Shown here: piece by piece, positions 25,544-34,727 of the stretch | Position numbering within the stretch: position 1 is the stretch's first letter | Layout: each line of letters starts with the position of its first letter | NCBI GenBank assembly: GCA_017134815.1 | Contig: CP071032.1 | Location: 1,980,001 to 2,044,000, forward strand | Length of the DNA stretch: 64,000 nt | Reading direction: 5' to 3' | From: Lentisphaerota bacterium | GTDB taxonomy: Bacteria > Verrucomicrobiota > Lentisphaeria > Victivallales > Victivallaceae | Made by a program: the position numbers and the translations under genes | The notes under the pieces: model-generated | Seen by the model: only the letters and a program-made list of their open reading frames with translations | The model's database searches: none | What the model was told of the DNA's origin: nothing

Positions 25544-27566
25544 GATTAAAATAAAGCTGGACGGCAAAGAGATTGTTGCCGACTCAACCAAGACAATATT
25601 GCAGATTGCCGAAGAAAACGGCATACAGATTCCAACGTTATGCTACAATCAGAAAGTTTCAAGGACCACTTCATGTTTTGTCTGTGTGGTCAAAGACGTA
25701 AAAACCGGGCGTTTTCTACCGTCGTGTTCTTCCTGCCCCATTGACGGCCAGGAGATTGAGTCTTCCTCTGATGAAGTCAGCGACATGCGCAAAACCGCTC
25801 TTGAACTGCTGCTTTCTGAACATGCCGGGGACTGTGAGGCCCCCTGCACCGTTGCCTGTCCGGCTCATGCAAATGTCGAAGAATACGTCCGTGCCGGCCG
25901 GAAAGGTGACTTTCTGGAATCTTTGAAAATCATAAAGGAACGTATTCCGCTGCCAATGAGCATCGGCCGGGTCTGTCCACGTTTTTGCGAAAAGGACTGT
26001 CGCAAAAACGTTACTGGAAAACCGGTAGCCATTAACGATTTCAAGCGCCTTGCGGCTGACATGTACTATAAATCATACATGGAAGAACTGCCGCCGCTTA
26101 CCGGCAAAAAAGTTGCTGTAGTGGGTGCGGGTCCTGCCGGACTGTCAACAGCTTATTATCTGCGCCGTAACGGCATTGAATCAGTAGTTTATGACAAAAT
26201 GCCCAAACCCGGCGGTATGTTGCGTTACGGTATTCCTGAATACCGGCTGCCCAAGGCGATCCTGGATACTGAACTGGCCCATTTCACAAAGATGGGCATC
26301 ACTTTTGAGTGCAACCGCAAGCTTGGAGACAATTTGAGCATGCAGGAGCTCAAAGATAATTTTGACGCAATTGCTGTCACCATCGGCTGCTGGAAGCCTG
26401 GTTCCATGCGCTGCGAAGGCGAAGAATTTGCAGTTCAGGGAATTGAATGGCTGGAAAAAATTGCTCTGGCGGACTGGTCTGGGGACAACCCTGGCAAAGT
26501 AATCGTTGTCGGCGGCGGCAATACAGCGATGGACTGCGTACGTACTTCTGTGCGGCTGGGCAGCCCCGATGTAAACTGTTTCTATCGCCGTACAGAAGCG
26601 GAAATGCCCGCAGAGCAGATTGAAATTGACGAGGCCAGGGAAGAGGGCGTAAAGTTCAGCTTCCTCACCGCTCCGGTCAAGCTTCGTAAAGCTGCTGAAA
26701 AGCTGATAATGACCTGTATCAAAATGGAACTCGGAGAACCCGATGCCTCGGGCAGACGCCGTCCGGTGCCAATAGAAGGCAGTGAGTATGACGTTGAAGC
26801 CGACTGTGTCATTGCGGCAATCGGCCAGAAAACTGACGCTCCGACAGACCTGCGCACTAATAAGTGGGGTGATATCGACGTCTGTGAAGATACTTATCAC
26901 CTCGAAGAAAATGTTTTTGCGGCTGGCGACTGTGTTACCGGTGCCGCAACAGTGGTAGAAGGTGTAGCCGGCGGCCGCAAGATAGCCCTGGGCATTGTCG
27001 ATTTTCTTACTGGAAGCAAACATGAACCTGAATATCAGATTAACGTGTCCCGTGGTCACTGGCGCAGTCTGGCTGATGAGGATCTGGTATACCTCCGCTC
27101 TGATGTATCAGAAGAACCGCGGGTAGCTTTAGAGTTTATTCCGCTTGATGAGCGTAAAACAACTTTCAAGGAAGTTTGTGAAACTCTGCCCAGAGAGAAA
27201 ATGATGGCTGAAGGCGAACGCTGTATCGAATGCAGCTGCACTGCGAAAGGGGATTGTAAACTGAAAAAATTCTCTGAAGAATACGCTGCCAGCCCGGAAG
27301 CAATAAAAGGCGAAAAAATAAAATCCGGCTATGACAACCGCCATCCGGTTATAATCCATGACCGCAACAAGTGTATAAAATGTGGCATTTGTGTCAAAGT
27401 CTGTAAAGAAGTGGTAAATGCCAACTTGTTAAGTGCCAAACAGCGCGGCTTCAGCACCAAAGTTGAAACTGCATTCGGTCAGCAACTGCCGATAAGCTGT
27501 AAAGACTGCGGAAAATGTATTTCCGAATGTCCGGTTGGCGCTCTTGACTGGAAGATTAAGGAATAA
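25536..27566 (+). CDS. NuoG-like ferredoxin fused to GltD-like flavoprotein
   Basis: 676 residues, GTG start inside the upstream gene. Order: plant-type/NuoG-like [2Fe-2S] domain (C near 38, then C-F-V-C, C-x2-C) to about residue 80; GltD-type bridging region with C-E-A-P-C-x3-C-P and C-P-R-F-C-E-x-x-C; FAD site V-G-A-G-P-A-G-L near 192; NAD(P) site V-G-G-G-N-T-A-M-D near 325 with R-R-T-E-A-E-M-P-A; C-terminal ferredoxin (C-I-K-C-G-I-C and C-K-D-C-G-K-C-I-S-E-C-P). No hydrogenase H-cluster or molybdopterin domain. With its partners this matches the NfnABC/Bfu arrangement, predicted to couple NADPH, NADH and ferredoxin. Confidence 0.85.
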   Translation: MSKIKIKLDGKEIVADSTKTILQIAEENGIQIPTLCYNQKVSRTTSCFVCVVKDVKTGRFLPSCSSCPIDGQEIESSSDEVSDMRKTALELLLSEHAGDCEAPCTVACPAHANVEEYVRAGRKGDFLESLKIIKERIPLPMSIGRVCPRFCEKDCRKNVTGKPVAINDFKRLAADMYYKSYMEELPPLTGKKVAVVGAGPAGLSTAYYLRRNGIESVVYDKMPKPGGMLRYGIPEYRLPKAILDTELAHFTKMGITFECNRKLGDNLSMQELKDNFDAIAVTIGCWKPGSMRCEGEEFAVQGIEWLEKIALADWSGDNPGKVIVVGGGNTAMDCVRTSVRLGSPDVNCFYRRTEAEMPAEQIEIDEAREEGVKFSFLTAPVKLRKAAEKLIMTCIKMELGEPDASGRRRPVPIEGSEYDVEADCVIAAIGQKTDAPTDLRTNKWGDIDVCEDTYHLEENVFAAGDCVTGAATVVEGVAGGRKIALGIVDFLTGSKHEPEYQINVSRGHWRSLADEDLVYLRSDVSEEPRVALEFIPLDERKTTFKEVCETLPREKMMAEGERCIECSCTAKGDCKLKKFSEEYAASPEAIKGEKIKSGYDNRHPVIIHDRNKCIKCGICVKVCKEVVNANLLSAKQRGFSTKVETAFGQQLPISCKDCGKCISECPVGALDWKIKE

Positions 27567-27581
27567 AAGACTTTGGTTCCG

Positions 27582-27600
27582 CGGGGGGCCTTGGCCCCCG
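27582..27600 (+). terminator. GC-rich hairpin after Fe-S operon
   Basis: Stem GGGGGC / GCCCCC with loop CTTG just past the operon end; a T-rich stretch follows about 18 nt later rather than directly. Confidence 0.5.
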
Positions 27601-27732
27601 GTATCCTTAGTCTGTTTATTTTTTTTGCAATTTAAAGCTTGAATTTTGGCTTAACTTGAGGTTATATAATAATGTGCAGCTTTATTATATATCTGCTGCT
27701 TTTAAGCTCAAACCCGGGAAACAGAACGGTTC

Positions 27733-30072
27733 ATGCGATTTCAGTGTCCATTTTGCCGCGGCGTAGTTGCGGTTGACAATTCACAGCTAGGAGAGGACGT
27801 GCAGTGCGGCCATTGCGATGAGGTCGTAACGGTGCCTCGTTCCAGATTTGCCACGGGTTCGGTAATTGGCGATTTTATTATTCTTGAAGAAATTGGCCGC
27901 GGCGGCATGGGGGTGGTCTATCTGGCACACCAGATATCTCTTGACCGGCCGGCCGGTCTGAAGATTCTACAGGAAAACTATGCAAATAATCCCGAATTTG
28001 TCGTAAATTTCATCAAAGAAGCCCGTTCTGCCGCCAAACTGAATCATCCCCATATTGTTCAGGCCTATGCCGTCAATGAAGATGAAGGCGTTTTTTACTT
28101 TGCGATGGAATATATTGACGGCGAAACCATGAAAGCTGTTTTAAAGCGGGATAAAGTAATTGCCACCGACAAAGCCGTAACCATTATTCAGCAGATTGCG
28201 GAAGCCCTTGACTGCGCGTGGAAAGAACAGAAGCTCATTCACCGTGATATCAAACCCGATAACATTATGCTGACAAAAAACGGTCGGGCAAAGCTGGCTG
28301 ATCTGGGGCTGTCAAAGGTTGCGGGGGACAATGAGGATGACGATGACGATGAAATAATGGGAACCCCGCAGTATATCAGCCCAGAACATCTAACGGGGGC
28401 TCCAATGGATGTTCGCAGTGACATTTACAGCCTCGGAGCAACCTTTTTTCACCTTGTAACCGGCCGGTTTCCTTACGAAGGACGAACTGCCAATGAGATT
28501 GCCCGCAAGCACCTTGAAGCGACCTTGGTCCCCCCGCATCTCGTAAATCCGAAAGTACCGGAAGCAATCAGCCATATCATTGTCAAAATGATGAAGAAAA
28601 ATGTCAATGAACGCTATCAGGATGCTGAAGAACTGGTTGAAGACCTCAGAATGTTCCGTCGCGGTAAACTGCCTTCAACTTTATCGGTACCAAAAGTTTT
28701 TACGACCAGAACCCGCAGTGTTTCAAGGGCGGCGGTTACTGGCAAAGACGGTAATGCCGCCTCCAGCGAAAGTCAACCGTTTCAGCTTGAGCTGCCAACT
28801 ACCACTACAGGCTCATTACGTCCTTTATATACTGCCACAACAACAACCTCAAGCGGCATGCTCTTCGCCGGAGGTGTTGATGATGAAGGCGGCGGCTCGA
28901 AAGGGAAGTTGTGGTTAATTGTTTTCATTCTGCTGCTTATTGTAGGCGGCGGCGGTTTCGCTGGCTGGTACTATATTCTGCCGATGCTGGAAAAAAAGCC
29001 TGGCGATATAATCGGCTGGGGCATTCACAGGACGGCCAGAGACGACAAACCTGAACGCACCTATATTCGGGAGCTTGACGGTATTTTGCTTTCTTTCAGC
29101 AAAAATCGTGATAAAAAAAGTGAATTTCTTAAAAAAGTTGATGCTTTTCTGTTAAAATATCCAATTGCAAAAGGTGAACAGGAAAAGGCAAAGTTGAAAG
29201 ATTTGCTGAGAATTTATGTCCCGCTTGATGAAGAACTGCGGGTTATACCAGCGAGAAAAAAACTGCGCACCAGACAACTGGCTGAAGCGAAAAACCGCGA
29301 ACGTCAGGAGCAGAAAAAGCTTGCCGAACAGCAGCGCAAAGCCGAAGCCCGCCGTCGCGAGGACGCTGCCAGACGCGAACGCGAAAGCAAAGCTGCAGCC
29401 GCTAAAAAAGCTGCTGAGGCTAAAATCAAGCGTTACGTTGACAGCTTGAACAGACAACGTTCTGAGATGGCATATAAATTCGTCCAGTACAGCCGGGGCA
29501 AAGATTACCTGGCTGCAGAAAAAATGTTCAAAAAAGCAATGGATGAGCCCTCAAAGATCACTGGAGCCACTTCTGATGAGCAACGTGAAGCAAAATCATT
29601 TGCCGCCTACGGAAAAGAACTGTCAAAAGCGTTCAGCAGGGCTCGTGCAATGTATAATTTACTTTATGACAGCGAATCAAAACTTGCCGGAACCGTGGTC
29701 GAGCTGCCCGGCAGAAAAATCGCTAAAATCTCTTCTATAAGCAATGGTGTCATTACAGCTCAAAACCCTTTTAACAATGAAATAGTCAGGCTCAAAGTCG
29801 ACGATATGAGTTTTGTCCATTTTGCCAGGTTTGTGAAACGCGTCCAGAAAAAGTTAAGGTTGAGTCACATTTACTTTTACTACTGTCTGCACACCGGTAA
29901 TTTTACCAGATACACAGCCAGAAATGCGCCTGACGGCTTCTGGAAAAAAGAAATTAGTAACTTCGAATACAACTATTTCAAACACAAATTACACAACTCC
30001 AGCCCAAGCGAACAAAAAAAACTTCGCAGAAGGTTTGGAGACCTTTCCTCGTTTAAAAAGGCAGCCAGATAA
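27733..30072 (+). CDS. Zinc-ribbon Ser/Thr protein kinase with transmembrane segment
   Basis: 779 residues. Zinc ribbon at the start (C5, C8, C25, C28), kinase domain about 45-310 with G-R-G-G-M-G-V-V-Y, a candidate ATP Lys at 77, catalytic H-R-D-I-K-P-D-N near 170, A-D-L-G-L-S in the DFG position and G-T-P-Q-Y-I-S-P-E. A membrane helix follows at about 392-415, then a charged Ala/Lys/Glu/Arg coiled coil (about 495-570) and an unassigned tail. Such Hanks-type kinases phosphorylate Ser/Thr of cytoplasmic partners; the extracytoplasmic part probably senses a signal. The start codon has only a weak ribosome binding site. Confidence 0.92.
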   Translation: MRFQCPFCRGVVAVDNSQLGEDVQCGHCDEVVTVPRSRFATGSVIGDFIILEEIGRGGMGVVYLAHQISLDRPAGLKILQENYANNPEFVVNFIKEARSAAKLNHPHIVQAYAVNEDEGVFYFAMEYIDGETMKAVLKRDKVIATDKAVTIIQQIAEALDCAWKEQKLIHRDIKPDNIMLTKNGRAKLADLGLSKVAGDNEDDDDDEIMGTPQYISPEHLTGAPMDVRSDIYSLGATFFHLVTGRFPYEGRTANEIARKHLEATLVPPHLVNPKVPEAISHIIVKMMKKNVNERYQDAEELVEDLRMFRRGKLPSTLSVPKVFTTRTRSVSRAAVTGKDGNAASSESQPFQLELPTTTTGSLRPLYTATTTTSSGMLFAGGVDDEGGGSKGKLWLIVFILLLIVGGGGFAGWYYILPMLEKKPGDIIGWGIHRTARDDKPERTYIRELDGILLSFSKNRDKKSEFLKKVDAFLLKYPIAKGEQEKAKLKDLLRIYVPLDEELRVIPARKKLRTRQLAEAKNRERQEQKKLAEQQRKAEARRREDAARRERESKAAAAKKAAEAKIKRYVDSLNRQRSEMAYKFVQYSRGKDYLAAEKMFKKAMDEPSKITGATSDEQREAKSFAAYGKELSKAFSRARAMYNLLYDSESKLAGTVVELPGRKIAKISSISNGVITAQNPFNNEIVRLKVDDMSFVHFARFVKRVQKKLRLSHIYFYYCLHTGNFTRYTARNAPDGFWKKEISNFEYNYFKHKLHNSSPSEQKKLRRRFGDLSSFKKAAR

Positions 30073-30200
30073 CTTTTTTCTCTATACACTTTTCACACTT
30101 CATTTTCCTGCAACATAAGTAAATAACAGGCAGAATATTGATAAATTGTCTTTTTGGGAGTATATTTGCGCCGTTAAAGAAGTCTTTTAAGATTACTTTT

Positions 30201-30225
30201 GCTGCCGGGTTAATTTAACCTGCAG
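30201..30225. other. Inverted repeat in intergenic region
   Basis: GCTGC / GCAGC arms flank a 13-nt palindrome (GGTTAA-T-TTAACC). It could be an operator or the 3' end hairpin of the kinase gene; no T-run follows. Confidence 0.3.
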
Positions 30226-30307
30226 CGGACTTAAATAAATATATAAAAGAATTTTGTGATAAATTCGCGGCATCGGAAGTCGCTTAAGCTCAAATTAGGG
30301 GAAGACA

Positions 30308-31114
30308 GTGAAAATAATTCATTTTTCCGATCCGCATGCCGGAGGCTCGGCTGAGGACTGGATGGCATATATTGACAAGCGCTGGGTAGGGGTATTCAAC
30401 TACCGCTATCGCCGTCGCTTCCGGCATGATTTGAGCAAGCTGGAGCTTGCCGTAAGCTATATCCTGGATAATAAGCCGGATCTGGCAATATGTACTGGTG
30501 ACTTGACCTCTACCGGTCAGCCTGGCGAATTTGATAAAGTAAGGCCTATACTGCAGCCGCTGCGGGATTCAGACATTCCGGTGCTGTATATTCCCGGCAA
30601 TCACGATTACTATGTCAGGCGTTTGAAATGCGTAAATGCAATGAAAGAGATGGTCAAATGGCTGACGAGGAACAACTTTGAATTTGATGACATGCCGTTA
30701 AAGCGGACATATGGTGAACTTGATTTTTACCTTATCAACTGCAGCTGGCCCTCAAATCTATTATGTTCATGGGGGTTTATGAAGCCTGATTCAGTTAAAT
30801 TTCTGCAGGAAAGCTGCCCGGCAGAAAAAGTCAGACCACGCGTTCTGATAAACCATTATCCGATTATAGAGGACCATCCGCTGCTGCGAATCAGGCACCG
30901 GCTGTTTGGACAGAATGAAGTGGTCAGAATGTTGAAAGACGGCAGGCTGGATGTTTCGCTGGTGGGACACGTACATAAACCCTACAGCAAGCTTGATGCC
31001 AGAGGGCGTGGTGAGAGCTGTGCCGGGTCAGTTACCCGAAATGGAACCATTTCTGAGATTGAATATCTCGCGAATGAAGATATTTTTAACTTCAGCAGGG
31101 TTAATTTAAACTGA
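30308..31114 (+). CDS. Calcineurin-like metallophosphoesterase
   Basis: 268 residues with GTG start behind AGGGGA. All metal-binding blocks are visible: S-D-P-H-A-G, C-T-G-D-L-T, G-N-H-D-Y, N-H-Y-P and G-H-V-H-K-P. No signal peptide, so cytoplasmic. Members of this family cleave phosphodiesters of nucleotides or UDP-sugars, and the substrate is undetermined. It precedes the potassium uptake genes by 58 nt. Confidence 0.88.
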   Translation: MKIIHFSDPHAGGSAEDWMAYIDKRWVGVFNYRYRRRFRHDLSKLELAVSYILDNKPDLAICTGDLTSTGQPGEFDKVRPILQPLRDSDIPVLYIPGNHDYYVRRLKCVNAMKEMVKWLTRNNFEFDDMPLKRTYGELDFYLINCSWPSNLLCSWGFMKPDSVKFLQESCPAEKVRPRVLINHYPIIEDHPLLRIRHRLFGQNEVVRMLKDGRLDVSLVGHVHKPYSKLDARGRGESCAGSVTRNGTISEIEYLANEDIFNFSRVNLN

Positions 31115-31172
31115 GGCATCCTGAATTTATTTTCAGGCTGAATGAAATTGCAAATTAAAATCTGTACTGATT

Positions 31173-32474
31173 ATGTCTTTATCATTGATTAAAAAAAGTC
31201 AGCTGTATTTCATTTTCTCCTTTATAGGAGTAATTTTACTGGGTACTGTGTTGCTTAAAATGCCGTTCGTCACCCACAAAGCCGGGCCACTTTCCTGGAT
31301 TGATGCATTATTCACTTCTACCAGTGCTGTATGCGTAACCGGGCTGACAACCGTCAACACATCGGGCTTCAATTTGACCGGGCAGTTAATTATCCTGACC
31401 TTGATTCAGATTGGCGGGCTGGGAATTATGACTCTGACTGCTTCCATTGTGGTACTGGTAGGGCGTGGAATGAGCTTTACAAACACGCAGCTTTTTTCCA
31501 ATCTCAGTGACAGTTTCCCGTTAAAAAGCGTTGAAAGCCTTTTAGTTACCGTACTAACCTACACTTTTGTCATTGAACTGGCCGGCTTTATTCTTTTGAC
31601 TTATGGCTTTCTTGAAAGCAATGGCACCACTTTGCTGGATGCGGCTTATCTCGCGTTGTTTCACTCCGTTTCGGCTTTCTGCAATGCCGGTTTCAGTACT
31701 TATGACGCCAGTTTGGTCAATGCCTCACCGTATGTACAGATAATTGTTGCTATGCTGATCATCCTCGGTGGTTTAGGAGTATATGTAATTTTTGAACTGA
31801 CCCATTACACTAAAGTGCATTTTTTGCGCATTCATACCCGACTGGTTTTGATTACATCGATCTTTCTAATAGCCGGAGGAGCTATTCTTATCAAAGTTCT
31901 TGAATACTTTGAAGGCGGCAGAATAGACTGGCTCGGAGCTTTTTTCCAGTCAATTACAGCCCGTACAGCAGGTTTCAACTCGGTTGACTTGACCTTACTG
32001 CATCCAGCTTCAATTATGATTATCATTGCTTTGATGCTGATTGGAGCCTCACCCGGAGGAACCGGTGGCGGAATGAAAACAACAACTTTTGCTCTGGTGT
32101 TCATGTCCATTCTGAATACTTTCAAAGGCAGCTCCAGGGTGTTGCTGTTCAAGCGTGAAATCCCTCAGAGCAATATACTTAAAGCCTATACGATCATGTT
32201 TACATTTATTCTGCTTTCGGTCTGGTCGGCAGTGCTGGTCTCAGCGACCACAGGCGCTACTCTGCAGGATTCATTTTTTGAGGTAGCCTCGGCACTGGGC
32301 ACTGTCGGGTTATCGCTCGGGGTCACAGCCAAAGGCGGGGTTATCTGCAAACTGGTGTTGATTTCCTGCATGTTTGTCGGCAGGATCGGTCCTTTCACCA
32401 TGTTCCTGTTTCTGCTGAGCAAGGAAAAAACCAGTCGACTTGAATACCCGCAGGAAAGGGTTATTATGGGATAA
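31173..32474 (+). CDS. ktrB: Potassium uptake channel subunit, KtrB/TrkH family
   Basis: 433 residues, nearer KtrB than TrkH in length. Four M1-P-M2 repeats with filter loops A-V-C-V-T-G-L, S-A-F-C-N-A-G-F, T-A-R-T-A-G-F and L-G-T-V-G-L-S. It imports K+ driven by ion gradient and is gated by the RCK subunit encoded next. Confidence 0.92.
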   Translation: MSLSLIKKSQLYFIFSFIGVILLGTVLLKMPFVTHKAGPLSWIDALFTSTSAVCVTGLTTVNTSGFNLTGQLIILTLIQIGGLGIMTLTASIVVLVGRGMSFTNTQLFSNLSDSFPLKSVESLLVTVLTYTFVIELAGFILLTYGFLESNGTTLLDAAYLALFHSVSAFCNAGFSTYDASLVNASPYVQIIVAMLIILGGLGVYVIFELTHYTKVHFLRIHTRLVLITSIFLIAGGAILIKVLEYFEGGRIDWLGAFFQSITARTAGFNSVDLTLLHPASIMIIIALMLIGASPGGTGGGMKTTTFALVFMSILNTFKGSSRVLLFKREIPQSNILKAYTIMFTFILLSVWSAVLVSATTGATLQDSFFEVASALGTVGLSLGVTAKGGVICKLVLISCMFVGRIGPFTMFLFLLSKEKTSRLEYPQERVIMG

Positions 32475-32498
32475 GCCGTTTGGCTTTATAACAATGTA

Positions 32499-32515
32499 CA
32501 CCGCTTTCTGCGGTG
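32499..32515 (+). terminator. Weak hairpin between ktrB and ktrA
   Basis: Stem CACCGC / GCGGTG with a 5-nt loop, followed after four bases by TTTT. It may reduce read-through into ktrA or be a leader structure. Confidence 0.35.
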
Positions 32516-32620
32516 CAGCTTTTAAAAAAATATTATGTTGTAAAGCGACATTCTAAGCAAATAATATGGATTTAACTAATAAAAGAAATAAGCACCTGTG
32601 CTTAATATTGGAGATGGATC

Positions 32621-33271
32621 ATGAAAGGTACATTTGCGATACTTGGACTTGGAACTTTCGGGTCTAAACTGGCTGTTGAACTCAGCAATGCCGGACACTC
32701 GGTAGTCGCTATCGACCATAATAAGAGCCGGGTCGAGGAAATCAAGGATAAAGTTTCCGCAGCCATCATTGCAGACGTGAGTAATCCGGATACTATTCGA
32801 GAACTGGAGGTGCGTAAGTTTGACGCCGTCATTATTGGAATGAGCTCTCACTTTGAAGACTTAATTCTGGCTTTGACCCTGGTCAAGCAGGAAGGCGCTA
32901 AAAAAGTTATTGCCAAATCCAACACCTCAATACAGAAACGAATTCTGCAGCGCCTTGGAGCAGATGAAGTCATACAGCCCGACCAGGATATTGCTGAACG
33001 GCTGTCAAAGCGGCTGTCAATGTCCAATATTTCAGACATGTTTGAATTCAAAGGATCCTCTATTGCAGAAGTAACTGTTCCAGAAGCGCTTGCCGGAAAA
33101 TCCATCCGTGAGCTTGATTTGCGCCGTCGCTACTCAATAATTGTTTTGCTGATCAAAAAACCGGGACGGGATATTGAGACCGTCTGGGACCCTAACCTGA
33201 CTTTGGAACGTGGCGATGAATTGACTGTCATCGGTGAAGAAAAGAAAATATTGAACCTGTTTAAGAGCTGA
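32621..33271 (+). CDS. ktrA: Potassium uptake regulatory subunit, KtrA/TrkA RCK protein
   Basis: 216 residues, GGAG 7 nt before ATG. N-terminal Rossmann RCK domain with G-L-G-T-F-G-S-K-L-A and acidic D near 34 (A-I-D-H-N-K), C-terminal TrkA_C domain from about 140. It binds nucleotide and gates KtrB at the membrane's inner face. The separation from ktrB (146 nt) may allow its own promoter. Confidence 0.93.
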   Translation: MKGTFAILGLGTFGSKLAVELSNAGHSVVAIDHNKSRVEEIKDKVSAAIIADVSNPDTIRELEVRKFDAVIIGMSSHFEDLILALTLVKQEGAKKVIAKSNTSIQKRILQRLGADEVIQPDQDIAERLSKRLSMSNISDMFEFKGSSIAEVTVPEALAGKSIRELDLRRRYSIIVLLIKKPGRDIETVWDPNLTLERGDELTVIGEEKKILNLFKS

Positions 33272-33304
33272 AACTTCTCAACTTATCACTTCAAACCTGT
33301 GTCC

Positions 33305-33334
33305 CTCGCTGGAAACTGAATAGCTTCCAGCGAG
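33305..33334. terminator. Hairpin between convergent genes
   Basis: Perfect 10-bp stem CTCGCTGGAA / TTCCAGCGAG, 10-nt loop, between ktrA and the convergent hypothetical gene. Confidence 0.55.
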
Positions 33335-33359
33335 CAAAATAGCTTATTTATTAAAAACC

Positions 33360-34550
33360 TCAGGACATAGACTTATGTGCGACTTCGTCATAAAATCCGG
33401 GTGGAAAAAAGTAGTGTGCCGGCAGCCATTGTAAAAACCTGTTTTCCATTCGGTCCACAGGACGAACCGTTCTTTCAAGACGCGGCACCATTGAACCGTA
33501 TTTCTTCCACATAGACGATGAGTGCGTGCGTCTCGGTGAATAAAACTTGACATTATCATATACCCCCCAGTGATAAAACCTTAAAGCCAGCTCAGGCGTC
33601 AACTGCAGCAGAGGTGTGAATAGAGCGGTGACATCTTTACTTGAGTAATTACCATAATTGTCGTCGTAGTGAAATATAATTTCAATCTTTAAACCTTTTT
33701 CTACGGCATACTGAGTTACTCCCAATGCAACCAGCACCAGCACCATATTTGAGATAGCTCCTTCCGAACCAGGAGTATAGCTTCCCGACATGTTAGTTAT
33801 TTTAAGGCGGCGTGAATAACTGACAACTACGATTTCGCCGGCACAGATAACATCTTTCCCCCCGGGCAGATCACAATGATTGACCTCGTCACATCCTCTG
33901 GTTGCCTCAGACATTATAAACTTTCCCCTTACATCCAGAGTTACCAGCCATTCCTTGCGGGAGCCGTGATCAAGTTCGTCATATAAATCCTCTTTAGCAG
34001 TTATATCCCTGCTGAAGCACGGCCTGACCAGCCTGGAACGCTTATTTACATATCTGACTCCACAAACCGCTCTTTTGAACTTGGTGTTTTTGTGATCATA
34101 AAACATACGCTGCAATCTTGATTGAAGGAAAAATACCGGTCGATAAAACTTATATTTTTCATCTTCACCATAAATCAAATTGCCGATTTTATGAAAAATT
34201 CCCTCTGAAGGCTGGGATCGGTACAGCTCCTGCAGTTTTTTGAGTTCAGTTTCGCTTATATCTAGCGGCATTTCCAGAGGATAATCCAAAAAAGTTCTCC
34301 TGACAAATCTAAGTATTTCATGCGGTCTTCTGAGGGTGGAAAATTCGCTGTTCTGATATTCTAAGCCAATATAATCCCGGCTGCAGCGTTTTAAACCGCT
34401 TAAGAACGAATGGTGCTTGAGCAACAGCTGCTCAAGCTCTTTTTTGTTATTGTAGCAACTGGTAAGACTGTTGAGTTTTTTCAGGAAAAAAGTAAGTTCG
34501 TCTGCAATGCTGGTGATAAAACTCCTGTTCCGCAGTATTCCTAAGTCCAT
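33360..34550 (-). CDS. Hypothetical protein with A-G-E...S-G-x-Y-x-P motif
   Basis: 396 residues, strong AAAGGAG site. No signal peptide or membrane segments. The N-terminal 160 residues are helical. Around 200-290 it has C-A-G-E-I-V-V then I-T-N-M-S-G-S-Y-T-P, a pattern that recurs in uncharacterised bacterial proteins, including effector- and polymorphic-toxin-like ones, usually as AGE..ISN.SGHY.P. Here the usual His is Ser. Catalysis is unproven. It is monocistronic and I cannot assign a function. Confidence 0.7.
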   Translation of the reverse strand: MDLGILRNRSFITSIADELTFFLKKLNSLTSCYNNKKELEQLLLKHHSFLSGLKRCSRDYIGLEYQNSEFSTLRRPHEILRFVRRTFLDYPLEMPLDISETELKKLQELYRSQPSEGIFHKIGNLIYGEDEKYKFYRPVFFLQSRLQRMFYDHKNTKFKRAVCGVRYVNKRSRLVRPCFSRDITAKEDLYDELDHGSRKEWLVTLDVRGKFIMSEATRGCDEVNHCDLPGGKDVICAGEIVVVSYSRRLKITNMSGSYTPGSEGAISNMVLVLVALGVTQYAVEKGLKIEIIFHYDDNYGNYSSKDVTALFTPLLQLTPELALRFYHWGVYDNVKFYSPRRTHSSSMWKKYGSMVPRLERTVRPVDRMENRFLQWLPAHYFFPPGFYDEVAHKSMS

Positions 34551-34727
34551 GTATTCTCCTTTAAGTAAATATCATTTAATATTGACCATAACTGCAATAA
34601 GACTGCAGGCAACTGCCTGACAAATAGTTGCGAATTCATTGAAGCAGGAGAATAATATATATCATTACCAATAAAATTTAAAGTATACTTAATAATTTAA
34701 CTCAGCTTAATTTCGAGCTTTGAAAAA

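Noticed and set aside
26181-27059. 292-codon minus-strand frame
   Set aside because: Lies wholly within the GltD-like gene, whose motifs are clear; no domain in the antisense translation.
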